DNA from: Catenulispora rubra
GTDB taxonomy: Bacteria; Actinomycetota; Actinomycetes; Streptomycetales; Catenulisporaceae
Reading direction: 5' to 3'
Length of the DNA: 64,000 bases
Assembly: GCF_015356825.1 (NCBI RefSeq)
Contig: NZ_JAACYW010000025.1
Location: 1 to 64,000 of the forward strand
The notes beneath the pieces were generated by a model. It was not told the origin of the DNA, searched no databases, and was given only the letters and a program-made list of their open reading frames with translations. Position 1 is the stretch's first letter, and each line of letters opens with the position of its first letter. The position numbers and the translations under genes are program-made. Below, in pieces: positions 1-8,762 of the stretch.

Positions 1-59
1 TCGTCCAGGAACGGCCGGATCCTAGCGAACCGCGACGCGATCTCATCCTCAGTCAGCAC
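1..59 (-). CDS. possible transposase N-terminus, cut by window edge
   Basis: Reading leftward from a GTG at 59 there is an open frame of 19 codons up to the window edge, preceded in frame by a stop at 69-71. The peptide (VLTEDEIASRFARIRPFLDE) resembles the first helix of ISAzo13-type transposases, which usually begin with an acidic stretch and then a 'RF..I.P.L.ER' pattern. This is recognition from memory on a very short fragment, so the family call is weak. If correct, an insertion sequence lies immediately left of the MFS gene, which would fit that gene's missing start codon. Confidence 0.25.
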   Translation of the reverse strand, partial: MLTEDEIASRFARIRPFLD

Positions 60-294
60 CCTGCGGGCCTATCACAAACCGGCAGGGGATCTCTCGGACA
101 CCACCGCGTAGTTCTCACGCGAGCCCTTAGACACCGCCGCCGCAGGAACAGCAAACTCAGAATCTGCGACCGCAGAAGCAACGGCCATATCCGAAACCAC
201 TCAGGGCACCTCGGCCCAGCCCGCGCCCGCCTTCAACCGCCGCCTCACCGTCCCGCTCCTCCTCGGCGCGACCCTCAACCCGATCAACTCCTCG

Positions 295-1578
295 ATGATC
301 GCGATCGCGCTGGTGCCGATCGGCACGGCCTTCGGTGCCTCCCCAGCGGCGACCGCGTGGCTCGTCTCCGCGCTCTACCTCGCTACCGCTATAGGCCAGC
401 CGGTGATCGGCCGGCTGGTGGACCGCTTCGGGGCGCGTCCGCTCTTCCTCGCCGGGGCCGGGATGGTCGGCGTCGCCGGGGTGATCGGTGCCGTGGCGCC
501 GTCACTCGGAGTGTTGATCGTGGCGCGCGTGCTGTTGGGCTTCGGGACCAGCGCGCAGTTCCCCGCCGCGATGCACACGGTGCGCGGCGAGGCACAGCGC
601 ACCGGTATGAAGACGCCCAGCGGAATCCTCACGGCGCTCTCCATATCGGCGCAGAGCACGATGGTCATCGGCCCCACGCTCGGCGGCGCGCTCATCGGGG
701 TCGGCGGGTGGCGCCTGGTGTTCGCCGTCAACATCCCTCTGGCGCTGGTCTGTATAGCGCTCGGCACACGTAGGCTCCCCAAGAGCGCTCCAGTAGGGAC
801 CGAGAGCCGCATCGATCTGGTGGGCATGGGCCTGTTCGCCGCGATGCTGACCAGCCTGCTGCTCTTCCTCATGGACCTGAGCGTCGGCAACCTCTACCTG
901 CTCCTCATCGCAGCTGCGATAGCCATGGCGTTCGTCCGTATAGAGCTCCGCACAGGGGAGCCCTTCATAGATCTGCGCATCTTCGGCGGGAACACTCCGC
1001 TGCTGATCACCTATCTGCGCCAGACGCTCACCTACATCCTCACCTACTGCTTCATCTACGGATTCACGCAGTGGCTGGAGGAAGGACGCGGCCTCAGCGC
1101 CTCCGCAGCCGGCCTCGTCGTCCTGCCGACGTCCCTTACCGCGATCGTCGTGGCCTGGTTCACCGGACGGCGCAACGGGATCCGCGGCAAGCTCTTCGTC
1201 GGCACCGTGTCGATGATCGCGGCGTCTACAGCGTTGCTCGCCCTTAACCGGGGAACCGCTATATGGATCCTCATAGCCGTGGGACTTCTGGCGGGCACCA
1301 CGCAGGGCATGAACGGTCTCGCCAACCAGAACGCCCTGTTCCGTCAGGCGGATGCGGCCCGCATGGGTACCGCCTCGGGACTGCTGCGTACCTTCCAGTA
1401 CCTCGGCGCCATCCTGTCGTCGGCCGCGGTGGCGATCGTCTTCCGCACCGGGGCGTCCTCAGGCGGCCTCCACTCCCTGGCCGTCGTTATGATCGGCTGC
1501 GGTCTGTTGCTGCTCGCCGTGGTGCTCGTCGACCGCTCGCAGTCCCTTCGTGCCGCGCACGGCGAACAGACCGGATAA
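295..1578 (+). CDS. MFS transporter (DHA2-like), 5' end unusual
   Basis: Multi-pass major facilitator protein, 427 aa from the first ATG, probably a proton-driven exporter of small molecules. Motif A (RLVDRFGARPLFLAG) follows the second predicted helix, and about a dozen hydrophobic segments run to the C-terminus. Homology-like sequence starts earlier than the ATG: the same frame is open from 112 and encodes a typical first helix (LTVPLLLGATLNPINSS) just before it, yet no ATG, GTG or TTG lies in that frame between 112 and 295. Either a rare start codon is used or the 5' end has been rearranged. It ends 12 nt before the isochorismatase-fold gene, suggesting one transcript. Substrate unknown. 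Confidence 0.8.
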   Translation: MIAIALVPIGTAFGASPAATAWLVSALYLATAIGQPVIGRLVDRFGARPLFLAGAGMVGVAGVIGAVAPSLGVLIVARVLLGFGTSAQFPAAMHTVRGEAQRTGMKTPSGILTALSISAQSTMVIGPTLGGALIGVGGWRLVFAVNIPLALVCIALGTRRLPKSAPVGTESRIDLVGMGLFAAMLTSLLLFLMDLSVGNLYLLLIAAAIAMAFVRIELRTGEPFIDLRIFGGNTPLLITYLRQTLTYILTYCFIYGFTQWLEEGRGLSASAAGLVVLPTSLTAIVVAWFTGRRNGIRGKLFVGTVSMIAASTALLALNRGTAIWILIAVGLLAGTTQGMNGLANQNALFRQADAARMGTASGLLRTFQYLGAILSSAAVAIVFRTGASSGGLHSLAVVMIGCGLLLLAVVLVDRSQSLRAAHGEQTG

Positions 1579-1590
1579 GGAACCCGCGAC

Positions 1591-2193
1591 ATGGCGCTGA
1601 CCACGCTCGACCCGAAGACCGCGCTCGTCCTCATCGACCTCCAGCACGGCATCGTCGCGCCTCCCGCAGTCCCCTACAGCAGCGCCGAGGTAGTGGCACA
1701 CGGCAAGGAACTGGCCGACGCCTTCCGCGCCCACGGGCTCCCGGTGGTCCTGGTGAACGTCTCCTTCTCCCCCGACTTCGCCGACGCCCCGCAGGGCCGG
1801 GACGACGAGGAGCCGGTCGAGGACGACGGCGACGACGACGAGGGGATGCCCGCGGACTTCGCCGTCATCGTCGACGAGCTCGGCGCGCAGAGCACCGACA
1901 TCCGCGTCACCAAGCACCAGTGGGGCGCCTTCCACGGCACCGACCTCGACACCCAGCTGCGTCGGCGGGGCGTCACGCAGATCGTCCTGGCCGGCCTGGT
2001 CACCAGCCGCGGCGTCGACACCACCGCGCGCGAGGCGTACGCGCACAACTACAGCGTCGCCTTCGCCACCGACGCCATGGCCGACCGCGGCATCGAGGTG
2101 CACGAGAACGCCGTCGAGCGCATCTTCCCGCAGATCGGCCAGCGCGCCTCTACAGCGGAGATCCTGCAGCTTCTCGCTAAGACGCATGGCTAG
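1591..2193 (+). CDS. isochorismatase-fold hydrolase lacking the nucleophilic cysteine
   Basis: 200 aa cytosolic Rossmann-like protein of the isochorismatase/nicotinamidase superfamily. Asp16 (VLIDLQ) and Lys108 (VTKHQWGAF) match the first two members of the usual Asp-Lys-Cys triad. The cysteine position in the normally conserved 'GVxTNxCVExTAR' segment is Gly141 (TSRGVDTTAREA). Cysteine hydrolases of this family need that residue, whereas true isochorismatases (EntB, PhzD) have glycine there. An acidic insert (residues 71-84, mostly Asp/Glu) lies in a surface loop. It starts 12 nt after the MFS stop, so it is likely co-transcribed, and its stop overlaps the convergent gene's stop by 4 nt. Substrate cannot be assigned. 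Confidence 0.85.
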   Translation: MALTTLDPKTALVLIDLQHGIVAPPAVPYSSAEVVAHGKELADAFRAHGLPVVLVNVSFSPDFADAPQGRDDEEPVEDDGDDDEGMPADFAVIVDELGAQSTDIRVTKHQWGAFHGTDLDTQLRRRGVTQIVLAGLVTSRGVDTTAREAYAHNYSVAFATDAMADRGIEVHENAVERIFPQIGQRASTAEILQLLAKTHG

Positions 2194-2774
2194 AGAGCGT
2201 TAGCAGTTCCGTCCAGAGGCTCCGACACTTCCTGCAGCAGCCCATAGACGAACCGGGCACGGCGCCGTACGACGACGCCGTGCCCGTCGTCGTATCCGTA
2301 CTCACTGTGCCAGCGCGTCGGAGCGTCCTCAGGAAGGTGCCGCACCCGCGGATACATCCGCTCCAGGTCCCCGACCACGTACTCCCACGGCTCCAGCGCC
2401 TGATCCTCCGGCGCCGCCGGCGGCTTCGTCCCGGGCGCGCGCACCAGCCACTCCTGCCAGACCTGCCCGCCCGGCCCGACCACGATCTCGAAGCGCAGCT
2501 CCGGCCACAGCGGCAGCACCCAGCGATAGAGCCGGCTGACCAGATCCCCGGTCCGCATGTCCATCTCGTTGTCCGACGGGCCGAGCACAGCCCTGAAGCG
2601 TTCCGGCCCGCGGGGCGAGGAGCGCGACCGCACATAGCGTTGCCACCAGGCGTTCGCTTCACGCATCTCAGTGATGGTGAAGCCCAGGCCCTGCCGAGCT
2701 TGTTCCACGAGGGCCGGTTGGTAGTCGGCCATCCGACGCAGGAGGACCAGCTGGAATTCCGAGCGCGAGATCAT
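2190..2774 (-). CDS. conserved hypothetical protein
   Basis: 194 aa, soluble, no signal peptide or membrane segment. Start taken at ATG 2774 (MISRSEFQLVLLRRMADY); the frame is open further upstream but there overlaps the next gene and has shadow-like Arg/Pro composition. The sequence is Trp-rich (WWQRYV, YRWVLPLWPEL, WEYVVGDLERMYPRV) and I do not recognise a family. It lies 34 nt after the stop of the 497-aa gene on the same strand, so the two probably form one transcript. It converges on the isochorismatase-fold gene with overlapping stop codons. Confidence 0.65.
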   Translation of the reverse strand: MISRSEFQLVLLRRMADYQPALVEQARQGLGFTITEMREANAWWQRYVRSRSSPRGPERFRAVLGPSDNEMDMRTGDLVSRLYRWVLPLWPELRFEIVVGPGGQVWQEWLVRAPGTKPPAAPEDQALEPWEYVVGDLERMYPRVRHLPEDAPTRWHSEYGYDDGHGVVVRRRARFVYGLLQEVSEPLDGTANAL

Positions 2775-2808
2775 CACCGGAGAGCTTAGTGCGGAACGCC
2801 TGCGCGCC

Positions 2809-4302
2809 CTAGAAGTCCGGAGTCTCAAACGGCTCGTCACGCTGCGGCGGGCGCCGAGGCTCCGGTGGCTGTCCGGTACCCCACGGCTCGTCACGCTGCG
2901 GAGCCCGGCCGCCTTGCGGTGGTTGCCCTGAACGCGGCACGCGGCCGGGATCGGAGGGCACTCCACCGCGCGGCTCCGGACGCCCGGGACGCGGCACCCA
3001 CTCGGATCCGGGCTGCGCACTGTCACGCTGGGGGTTCCGCGAGCGCTGCGCCTGTTCGGCCTCCGCACGCTCGCGGCGCGAAACCTTCCTGGGCTCCGGC
3101 GCGCGCCCGGACCGCTGCGCCTGCTCGGCGTCGCGCTCGCCACGCCGCGGTGCCCTCCGCGGATCTGCCGCGTCGCGTGGCCGTTGCACCCGGTCCGCGT
3201 CGGAAGGCTCCCGGCGCGGTGCCTTCCTGGGCTCGGCCACCCTCCCGGACCGCTGTGCCCGATCCGAATCAGAGGGCTCACCCCGACGCGGCGCCTTCCT
3301 CGGCTCCGCGGCCTTCCCCGACCGTTGCGCCTGTTCGCCCCGTACCTGCTCACCCCGCGCGGGCTTCCCGCGCCGGAACCACCCCGAGCCGGCTATCGGA
3401 CCCGAATCAGCAGCCTGCCGCGCGTCCGCACCCTCACGCCGCCGCTCCGCACCTTCGCGCCGCGCGGACGGTGTTCCAGTGCCGGGGACATCGTCCCGAG
3501 CCGGCTTGCCGTCTCGTCGTACCCGTCCCGGATTCGCCGCCTGCCGCTGGTCCGCACTTGGCCGTGGTCCCGGTGCCGGTCCCTTGCCCGGCACCCCGGT
3601 CGGCCGCAGCCGTCGCGCATCAGTAGGGCCGACCGCGTCATCGGTACGTCCCTGCGTCCCCGCCGGCCGCAGCCGTCGAGGATCCGTCGGCCGACCCGGA
3701 TCCGCCACCGGACGCGCGCTCGCCTCTCCGCCCCGCGCACCGCCATCCCCACCGCGTGACCCGGCCGCCGAAGGCCCCGCCGCCAGCTCCCGCCGCGTCG
3801 CGCTCCGTCCCGTCGGCAGCGCGTGCCCGACCGGCACCGGACCGCGCGCCTGCGTCTGCTCCAGCGCCCTCTCGCGGCCCCGCAGGTATCCGGCGACGAA
3901 CTTCTCCAAGCCCATCTCGGCGAGCGGCATGCGCTGCTGCGGGTCGTAGGCCGCCAGGCCGGTGTCCGACTCCACCGCGTGCGCGAAGCGGAACGCCATC
4001 GTGGCCGCCATCCGCGCGACCGGGCCGTCGTACCAGTAGGGCAGCGCGATGACGCCGTCCTCGCCGAAGAACGTGAACCGCAGGCGGGTCACCGGATGCA
4101 CGAGCTCACGCTGGCCGCGGCCGCGGAACTCCTCGATCTGGCCCAGGATCTGCGCGGCGTGGAGCACGAGGTCGGGCCACGGCTCCAGGCGCGCGGCCAC
4201 TATCCTCGGGTCCTCCTCGCGGGCCGCCGTGCGCGCGGCGGTCAAGGCCTGGCCCCACGTCTGGCCCAGGATGTGCGGGAGGAAGACCACCTCGTGGCTC
4301 AT
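2809..4302 (-). CDS. unknown protein with long Arg/Pro-rich repetitive tail
   Basis: 497 aa. The first ~150 residues look globular (MSHEVVFLPHILGQTWGQAL, RLRFTFFGEDGVIALPYWYDG, MGLEKFVAGYLRGRERALEQ). The remaining ~340 residues are a low-complexity, strongly basic tail built on degenerate units such as 'AQRSGRVAEPRKAPRR' and, near the end, 'RPPQRDEPW'. The base composition is coding-like on this strand although the opposite strand is also open. I do not recognise the N-terminal domain. A disordered, highly charged tail of this kind could bind nucleic acid or membranes, but that is speculation. Probably heads an operon with the 194-aa gene downstream. Confidence 0.65.
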   Translation of the reverse strand: MSHEVVFLPHILGQTWGQALTAARTAAREEDPRIVAARLEPWPDLVLHAAQILGQIEEFRGRGQRELVHPVTRLRFTFFGEDGVIALPYWYDGPVARMAATMAFRFAHAVESDTGLAAYDPQQRMPLAEMGLEKFVAGYLRGRERALEQTQARGPVPVGHALPTGRSATRRELAAGPSAAGSRGGDGGARGGEASARPVADPGRPTDPRRLRPAGTQGRTDDAVGPTDARRLRPTGVPGKGPAPGPRPSADQRQAANPGRVRRDGKPARDDVPGTGTPSARREGAERRREGADARQAADSGPIAGSGWFRRGKPARGEQVRGEQAQRSGKAAEPRKAPRRGEPSDSDRAQRSGRVAEPRKAPRREPSDADRVQRPRDAADPRRAPRRGERDAEQAQRSGRAPEPRKVSRRERAEAEQAQRSRNPQRDSAQPGSEWVPRPGRPEPRGGVPSDPGRVPRSGQPPQGGRAPQRDEPWGTGQPPEPRRPPQRDEPFETPDF

Positions 4303-4476
4303 GTGGCAACTTTAGTCGCGTTCGGACCTTGATCGATCTCAGGACGCGAACGCGCGAGTCTTAAAAACACGTGCGGTGAAGCAGTTCCTTGAGGAGCGGG
4401 GAGATATCAGCAGATGACGCGCGCCGCCGGTCGGCAGCGCGCGTCGTCGCCGTGTGCTTCCACCGCTCGAAGGGCG

Positions 4477-5865
4477 TCAGCTCGCGTAGGCGTCCACGAC
4501 TTCCAGCGCCTCGTCCAGCGCCGCCAGCCCCTTGCGCGCGTCCTCCTCGGAGATGGTGCACGGCGGCACCACGTGCAGCCGGTTGAAGTTGATGAACGGC
4601 CACACGCGGCGCGCCTTCATCGCCGCCGCGAGCTCGTTCATCGGCGCCGCGTCCGCGCCGGCCGCGTTGTAGGGCACCAGCATCTCGCGCGTCTCCTTGG
4701 AGCGGACCAGGTCCAGCGCCCAGAACGCGCCGACGCCGCGCACCTCGCCGACGCTCGGGTGCTTCTCCGCGATCGCGCGCAACTCCGGTCCGAAGACCTC
4801 CTCGCCGAGCCGCGCCGCGTGCTCGATGATGCCCTCCTCCTTCATCGCGTTGATGGTCGCGACGATGGACGCGCACGCCAGCGGGTGCCCGGAGTAGGTC
4901 AGCCCGCCGGGGTAGACGCGGTCCTTGAAGGTGTCGCGGATCTTCTCGGAGATGATCACACCACCGACCGGGACGTAGCCGGAGTTGGAGCCCTTGGCGA
5001 AGGTGATCAGGTCCGGGGTGACGCCCCAGTGGTCGACGGCGAACCACGCGCCGGAGCGCGCGAAGCCGGCCATCACCTCGTCGGCGATGTACACGATCCC
5101 GTACTTGTCGCACAGCTCGCGCACGCCCGCCAGGTAGCCGGCCGGCGGCATCAGCACGCCGGCGGTACCGACGATGGTCTCCAGGATGACCGCGGCGATG
5201 GTCGCCGGACCCTCGTACTGGATGGTCTCCTCAAGGTGCTGGAGCGCGCGCTGGCACTCCTCCGCCTCGGTCGTGGCGTGGAAGTGCGAGCGGTACAGGT
5301 GCGGCCCGAAGAAGTGCACGGCGCCGCCGGTGGACTGGCCCACCGCGTCGTTGGCCCAGCGGCGCGGGTCGCCGGTGACGGAGATGGCCGTCGAGGTGGA
5401 GCCGTGGTAGCTGCGGTAGGTGGAGAGCACCTTGCTGCGGCCGGTGTGCAGCCGCGCCATGCGGATCGCGTTCTCGACCGCCTCCGCCCCGCCGTTGGTG
5501 AAGAAGACGTAGTTCAGGTCGCCCGGCGCCAGCTCGGCGATCAGCCGCGCGGCCTCGCCGCGGACGTCGTTGGCGAACGACGGCGCGATGGTGCACAGCT
5601 TGCCGGCCTGCTCCTGGATCGCCGCGACGACCTTCGGGTGCTGGTGGCCGATGTTGGTGTTCACCAGCTGGGACGAGAAGTCCAGGTAGCGATTGCCGTC
5701 GTAGTCCCAGAAGTAGGAACCCTCCGCGCCGGCGACCGGGAGCGGACTGATGGCCCCCTGCGCCGACCAGGAGTGGAACACGTGGGCGCGGTCGTTCGCG
5801 AAGACCTGCGCGCCGGCCGCCCGGTTCTCATTCAGCACAGCGTCGTCGGAGGAGATGTCAGTCAT
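4477..5865 (-). CDS. class-III PLP-dependent aminotransferase
   Basis: 462 aa from ATG 5865; an upstream in-frame start at 5913 would place the initiation codon beyond a strong hairpin and is less likely. Subgroup-II (class III) fold: YxxDxDGNRYLDFSS near the N-terminus, SYHGSTSTA at 162-170, Asp262 (IADEVMAGF) to contact the pyridine nitrogen, and the PLP-binding Lys291 in ITFAKGSNSGY. Best described as an omega-amino-acid or taurine:pyruvate-type enzyme; the amino donor cannot be told from sequence. It lies downstream of purA on the same strand, with an 84-nt gap containing a 13-bp perfect inverted repeat. Confidence 0.9.
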   Translation of the reverse strand: MTDISSDDAVLNENRAAGAQVFANDRAHVFHSWSAQGAISPLPVAGAEGSYFWDYDGNRYLDFSSQLVNTNIGHQHPKVVAAIQEQAGKLCTIAPSFANDVRGEAARLIAELAPGDLNYVFFTNGGAEAVENAIRMARLHTGRSKVLSTYRSYHGSTSTAISVTGDPRRWANDAVGQSTGGAVHFFGPHLYRSHFHATTEAEECQRALQHLEETIQYEGPATIAAVILETIVGTAGVLMPPAGYLAGVRELCDKYGIVYIADEVMAGFARSGAWFAVDHWGVTPDLITFAKGSNSGYVPVGGVIISEKIRDTFKDRVYPGGLTYSGHPLACASIVATINAMKEEGIIEHAARLGEEVFGPELRAIAEKHPSVGEVRGVGAFWALDLVRSKETREMLVPYNAAGADAAPMNELAAAMKARRVWPFINFNRLHVVPPCTISEEDARKGLAALDEALEVVDAYAS

Positions 5866-5877
5866 AACCCCGAACGT

Positions 5878-5915
5878 ACATGTTGCGGCCCCCTGCGAGG
5901 GAGGCCGCAACATGT
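5878..5915 (-). promoter_or_regulatory. 13-bp perfect inverted repeat upstream of aminotransferase
   Basis: ACATGTTGCGGCC at 5878-5890 is the exact reverse complement of 5903-5915, with a 12-nt loop that can pair a little further. It lies 35 nt downstream of the purA stop and only 12 nt before the aminotransferase ATG (5865). It may terminate purA transcription, act as an operator, or form a leader hairpin close to the ribosome binding site. No clear U-run follows the stem. Confidence 0.6.
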
Positions 5916-5949
5916 CAAGGAATCGTCCGGAGGCCCTTACACAGGGGAC

Positions 5950-7233
5950 CTACAGGAACGAGCGCAGCTGGATCGTGGCGTTGCGCTCCGGGCCGACGCC
6001 GATCGCCGAGATCGGCGCCCCCGACATCTCCTCCAGCGCCTTCACGTACGACTTCGCGTTCTCCGGCAGGTCCTCGAAGGACTTGCAGCCCGAGATGTCC
6101 TCGGTCCAGCCGGGGAACTCCTCGTAGATCGGGGTCGCGTGGTGGAAGTCGGTCTGGGTCATCGGGATCTCGTCGTGCCGGACGCCGTCCACGTCGTAGG
6201 CCACGCAGACCGGGATCCGCTCGAAGCCGGTCAGCACGTCCAGCTTGGTGAGGAAGAAGTCGGTCAGGCCGTTCACCCGGGAGGCGTAACGGGCCACCGG
6301 CGCGTCGAACCAGCCGCAGCGCCGGTCCCGGCCGGTGGTGACGCCGTACTCATGGCCGATGCTGCGCAGCGCCTCGCCGTTCTCGTCGAACAGCTCGGTC
6401 GGGAACGGGCCGGCGCCGACGCGGGTCGCGTACGCCTTCAGGATGCCGATGCTGCGGGTGATGCGGGTCGGGCCGATGCCGGCGCCGGTGCACGCCCCGC
6501 CGGTGGTCGGGTTCGAGGAGGTGACGAACGGATAGGTGCCGTGGTCCACGTCCAGCAGCGTGCCCTGGCCGCCCTCCAGCAGCACCACCTTGCCCTCGTC
6601 CAGGGCCTTGTTCACCACCAGCGAGGTGTCGGCGACCATCGGCCGCAGCCGCTCGGCGTAGCCCAGGTACTCCTCGACCACCGCCTCGGCGCTCAGCGCG
6701 CGCCGGTTGTACACCTTCACCAGCATCTGGTTCCGGTCGCGCAGCGCGCCCTCGACCTTCTGCAGCAGGATCGAGGGGTCGAACAGGTCCTGGACCCGCA
6801 CCCCGATCCGGTTGATCTTGTCCGCGTAGGTCGGCCCGATGCCGCGCCCGGTGGTCCCGATCTTGTTCTTGCCCAGGAACCGCTCGCTGACCTTGTCCAT
6901 GGTCCGGTGGTAGGGCGTGATCAGGTGCGCGTTGGCCGAGATCAGCAGGTGCGAGGTGTCGACCCCGCGCTGGTCCAGGCCGTCGAGCTCGGCGAACAGC
7001 ACGGCCGGGTCGATCACCACGCCGTTGCCGATGACCGGCACGCAGCCGGGCGAGAGGATGCCGGAGGGCAGCAGGTGCAGGGCGTACTTCTGGTCGCCGA
7101 TGACGACGGTGTGGCCGGCGTTGTTGCCGCCCTGGTAGCGGACGACGTAGTCGACCGAGCCGCCGAGCAGGTCCGTGGCCTTACCCTTGCCTTCGTCGCC
7201 CCACTGGGCGCCGACGAGCACGAGAGCGGGCAT
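5950..7233 (-). CDS. purA: adenylosuccinate synthetase
   Basis: 427 aa, the usual length. Catalyses GTP-dependent condensation of IMP and aspartate to adenylosuccinate, the first committed step to AMP, in the cytosol. The phosphate loop GDEGKGK sits at residues 12-18 with the catalytic Asp13, and His41 is in NNAGHTVV. Further family blocks present are [47 protein letters not shown] and the substrate region [20 protein letters not shown] ribosome binding site precedes ATG 7233 at good spacing. Upstream lies the terminator of the anti-sigma-like gene, so purA probably has its own promoter in 7234-7314. Confidence 0.98.
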   Translation of the reverse strand: MPALVLVGAQWGDEGKGKATDLLGGSVDYVVRYQGGNNAGHTVVIGDQKYALHLLPSGILSPGCVPVIGNGVVIDPAVLFAELDGLDQRGVDTSHLLISANAHLITPYHRTMDKVSERFLGKNKIGTTGRGIGPTYADKINRIGVRVQDLFDPSILLQKVEGALRDRNQMLVKVYNRRALSAEAVVEEYLGYAERLRPMVADTSLVVNKALDEGKVVLLEGGQGTLLDVDHGTYPFVTSSNPTTGGACTGAGIGPTRITRSIGILKAYATRVGAGPFPTELFDENGEALRSIGHEYGVTTGRDRRCGWFDAPVARYASRVNGLTDFFLTKLDVLTGFERIPVCVAYDVDGVRHDEIPMTQTDFHHATPIYEEFPGWTEDISGCKSFEDLPENAKSYVKALEEMSGAPISAIGVGPERNATIQLRSFL

Positions 7234-7314
7234 GGAGATGCCTTTCCAACGCTAGACGCCTACTAGCTGCCAGTAGGTCCCTCTAGGGCGACGCGTCTTT
7301 GTGTTAACGACGGA

Positions 7315-7356
7315 AGCCCCGGTCGCAAGCGGCGACAGGGGCTCTTGCGGCAAGAG
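7315..7356 (-). terminator. two stacked hairpins after anti-sigma gene
   Basis: AGCCCCGGTCGC (7315-7326) pairs with GCGACAGGGGCT (7332-7343) with one internal mismatch. A second small stem, CTCTTG/CAAGAG (7342-7347 and 7351-7356), abuts it. The pair lies directly after the minus-strand stop at 7358 and before purA, as expected for a terminator. Confidence 0.6.
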
Positions 7357-7357
7357 T

Positions 7358-8611
7358 TTACCGCGTCGTGTCCGGGGATGGCCATTTCTGTTCGCCAAGC
7401 GTCACCGGGGCGCCTTTTTGGACGGGAAGGGCTTTGTCCCGCGAGTCGAAGGCCGTGACCTTGGTCAAAGTCTTTCCCTTCGGGACGAAGTAGGCGTAGA
7501 AGCGGTAACCGCCGAGGCTCTTGATGGCCACGGGACTCTTGGTGCCGTCGGAGAAGTCGAGCTCCATGTGATCGGCCTTCGAACCGGCGATGCCGTACCC
7601 GGAGTCCTGAATGTTCGTGGCGTCCCCGCGCACCGGGTCCTTCCCGATCAGCACCGTCCCGTTCACGACCGCGGTTTGGCTGCACTCCGGGGACGGATGG
7701 CCCCCGGCCTTCCCGCCCGCCTGGAACACCACGCACGGCCCCGCCGGTCCCGCGTAAGCGCTGATGACCGTCTCTTCGCCGGGTCCGAACACACTGCGCG
7801 CCAGTTCCACCGAGCCGGAATCCTTGGCCGGCGTCTCGCCGGGCTTGTACCAATGCCCGGCGGCGCTCGCGGATCCCTTGATATTGAACGGCATCGCATA
7901 TGCGAGCTCCGCGCCATGGGTATCGAAGAGCTCGATCTTACTGACCCCGAGGCCGAACGGCAGAGCGAACAAGACCACAGGAACTCGCGCGGTGGGTACG
8001 GCCTCCAGGTTCAGGACTTCTCCGTCCTGAAGGGTGATCGCGGCCCGCGCCACGTTCTTGTTCAGGAACATGGTGTAGTCGTCGGGCTGGCCTTGCAGCC
8101 CCCAACTCGAGTTGGGGCTCAGGCTGGCGTACTGGTCCCACGGATACAGATCCGTGAAGCCGCATGACCACTGGATGTAGTAGCAATTCTTGTTGTCGAA
8201 GTCGACGCTCCACTTCTTGCCGTCGACCGCGCCCGAGAAGTGCCCCTTGCCGTCGGTGAGCCGCACCGGGTTCACGGTGACGCGCCCTCCGGTGCCGGTG
8301 GCTCCGTACACCCCGTTCGGGCCCGAGCCGCCGCTCGCGGCGCCGGCCCCCGCGCTCCCGCCGGCGATCGCGACCGGCACGCCGATCGACAGCGCCGCCG
8401 CGATCGCCAGCGCCCCACCGCCGACTGCGCGCCGCCGGGTGCGGATCGCCTTGCCGTGCCGCACCACCGCGTCCACCGGGATGGCCCCGGTCGTGAACCG
8501 GCCCAGGTCGGCGAACATCTCCTGGTCGGCGTCGGCGCCGAGGCCGGTGCCGGTACCGGTGCCCGCGCCGCCGGAGCCGCCCGTGCCCGGTTCGAACTGG
8601 TCGTCGTTCAT
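7358..8611 (-). CDS. membrane-anchored anti-sigma-like partner of the split ECF sigma gene
   Basis: 417 aa from ATG 8611, chosen because CAGGAG precedes it and because the ATG overlaps the restored sigma stop as ATGA (8608-8611). Residues ~1-70 are cytosolic, with a Gly/Thr-rich stretch and a 'DQEMFADLGRFTTGAIPVDA' segment. One membrane helix follows a basic RTRRR motif (about residues 72-95), then a long extracytoplasmic domain with two Cys pairs (NCYYIQWSCGF and PCVVF...PECSQ). This layout is typical of the coupled partner genes of SigE-family ECF factors in actinobacteria. Its sigma gene has been split by the integrative element, leaving this gene joined to only the last 27 sigma codons, 9.4 kb from the native promoter. 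Confidence 0.8.
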   Translation of the reverse strand: MNDDQFEPGTGGSGGAGTGTGTGLGADADQEMFADLGRFTTGAIPVDAVVRHGKAIRTRRRAVGGGALAIAAALSIGVPVAIAGGSAGAGAASGGSGPNGVYGATGTGGRVTVNPVRLTDGKGHFSGAVDGKKWSVDFDNKNCYYIQWSCGFTDLYPWDQYASLSPNSSWGLQGQPDDYTMFLNKNVARAAITLQDGEVLNLEAVPTARVPVVLFALPFGLGVSKIELFDTHGAELAYAMPFNIKGSASAAGHWYKPGETPAKDSGSVELARSVFGPGEETVISAYAGPAGPCVVFQAGGKAGGHPSPECSQTAVVNGTVLIGKDPVRGDATNIQDSGYGIAGSKADHMELDFSDGTKSPVAIKSLGGYRFYAYFVPKGKTLTKVTAFDSRDKALPVQKGAPVTLGEQKWPSPDTTR

Positions 8612-8693
8612 GAGATCAGACTCCTGTCCTGAAGCTGTGTGCTGGTGCGGAGCTTCGCCAGGGCCCGCGAGGCCTGGCTCTTCACGGTGCCGA
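8608..8693 (-). pseudogene. 3' fragment of split SigE-family ECF sigma factor
   Basis: Reading leftward, the frame encodes GTVKSQASRALAKLR, the recognition helix of sigma region 4.2, then a short tail (TSTQLQDRSLIS) and TGA at 8610-8608, overlapping the anti-sigma ATG. Homology to sigma factors ends at the 7-bp core (8687-8693); sequence upstream (VCEQIF) is unrelated and belongs to the mobile element. The missing 149 codons lie at 18079-18527. Joining the two gives 528 nt, exactly 176 codons including stop, with no frameshift. Confidence 0.9.
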
Positions 8694-8705
8694 ATATTTG
8701 TTCGC
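8687..8705. other. left attachment junction
   Basis: Core GTGCCGA at 8687-8693 joins sigma-gene sequence on its left to element sequence on its right. TTGTTCGC at 8698-8705 is the near-complement (7 of 8) of GCAAACAA at 18062-18069. On the excised circle these two arms would flank the core symmetrically, 36 bp end to end, as in serine-integrase attP sites. Confidence 0.75.
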
Positions 8706-8762
8706 ACACCATGACGGGACCTGGGGTGTTGGGGTTGGACTGCGGCTCGCAGCTCTCCCCTA

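Noticed and set aside
4414-7266. 950-codon open frame on the plus strand opposite the aminotransferase and purA
   Set aside because: It is the antisense shadow of two clear enzymes; its Arg/Val/His-rich translation matches no family and GC bias favours the minus strand.
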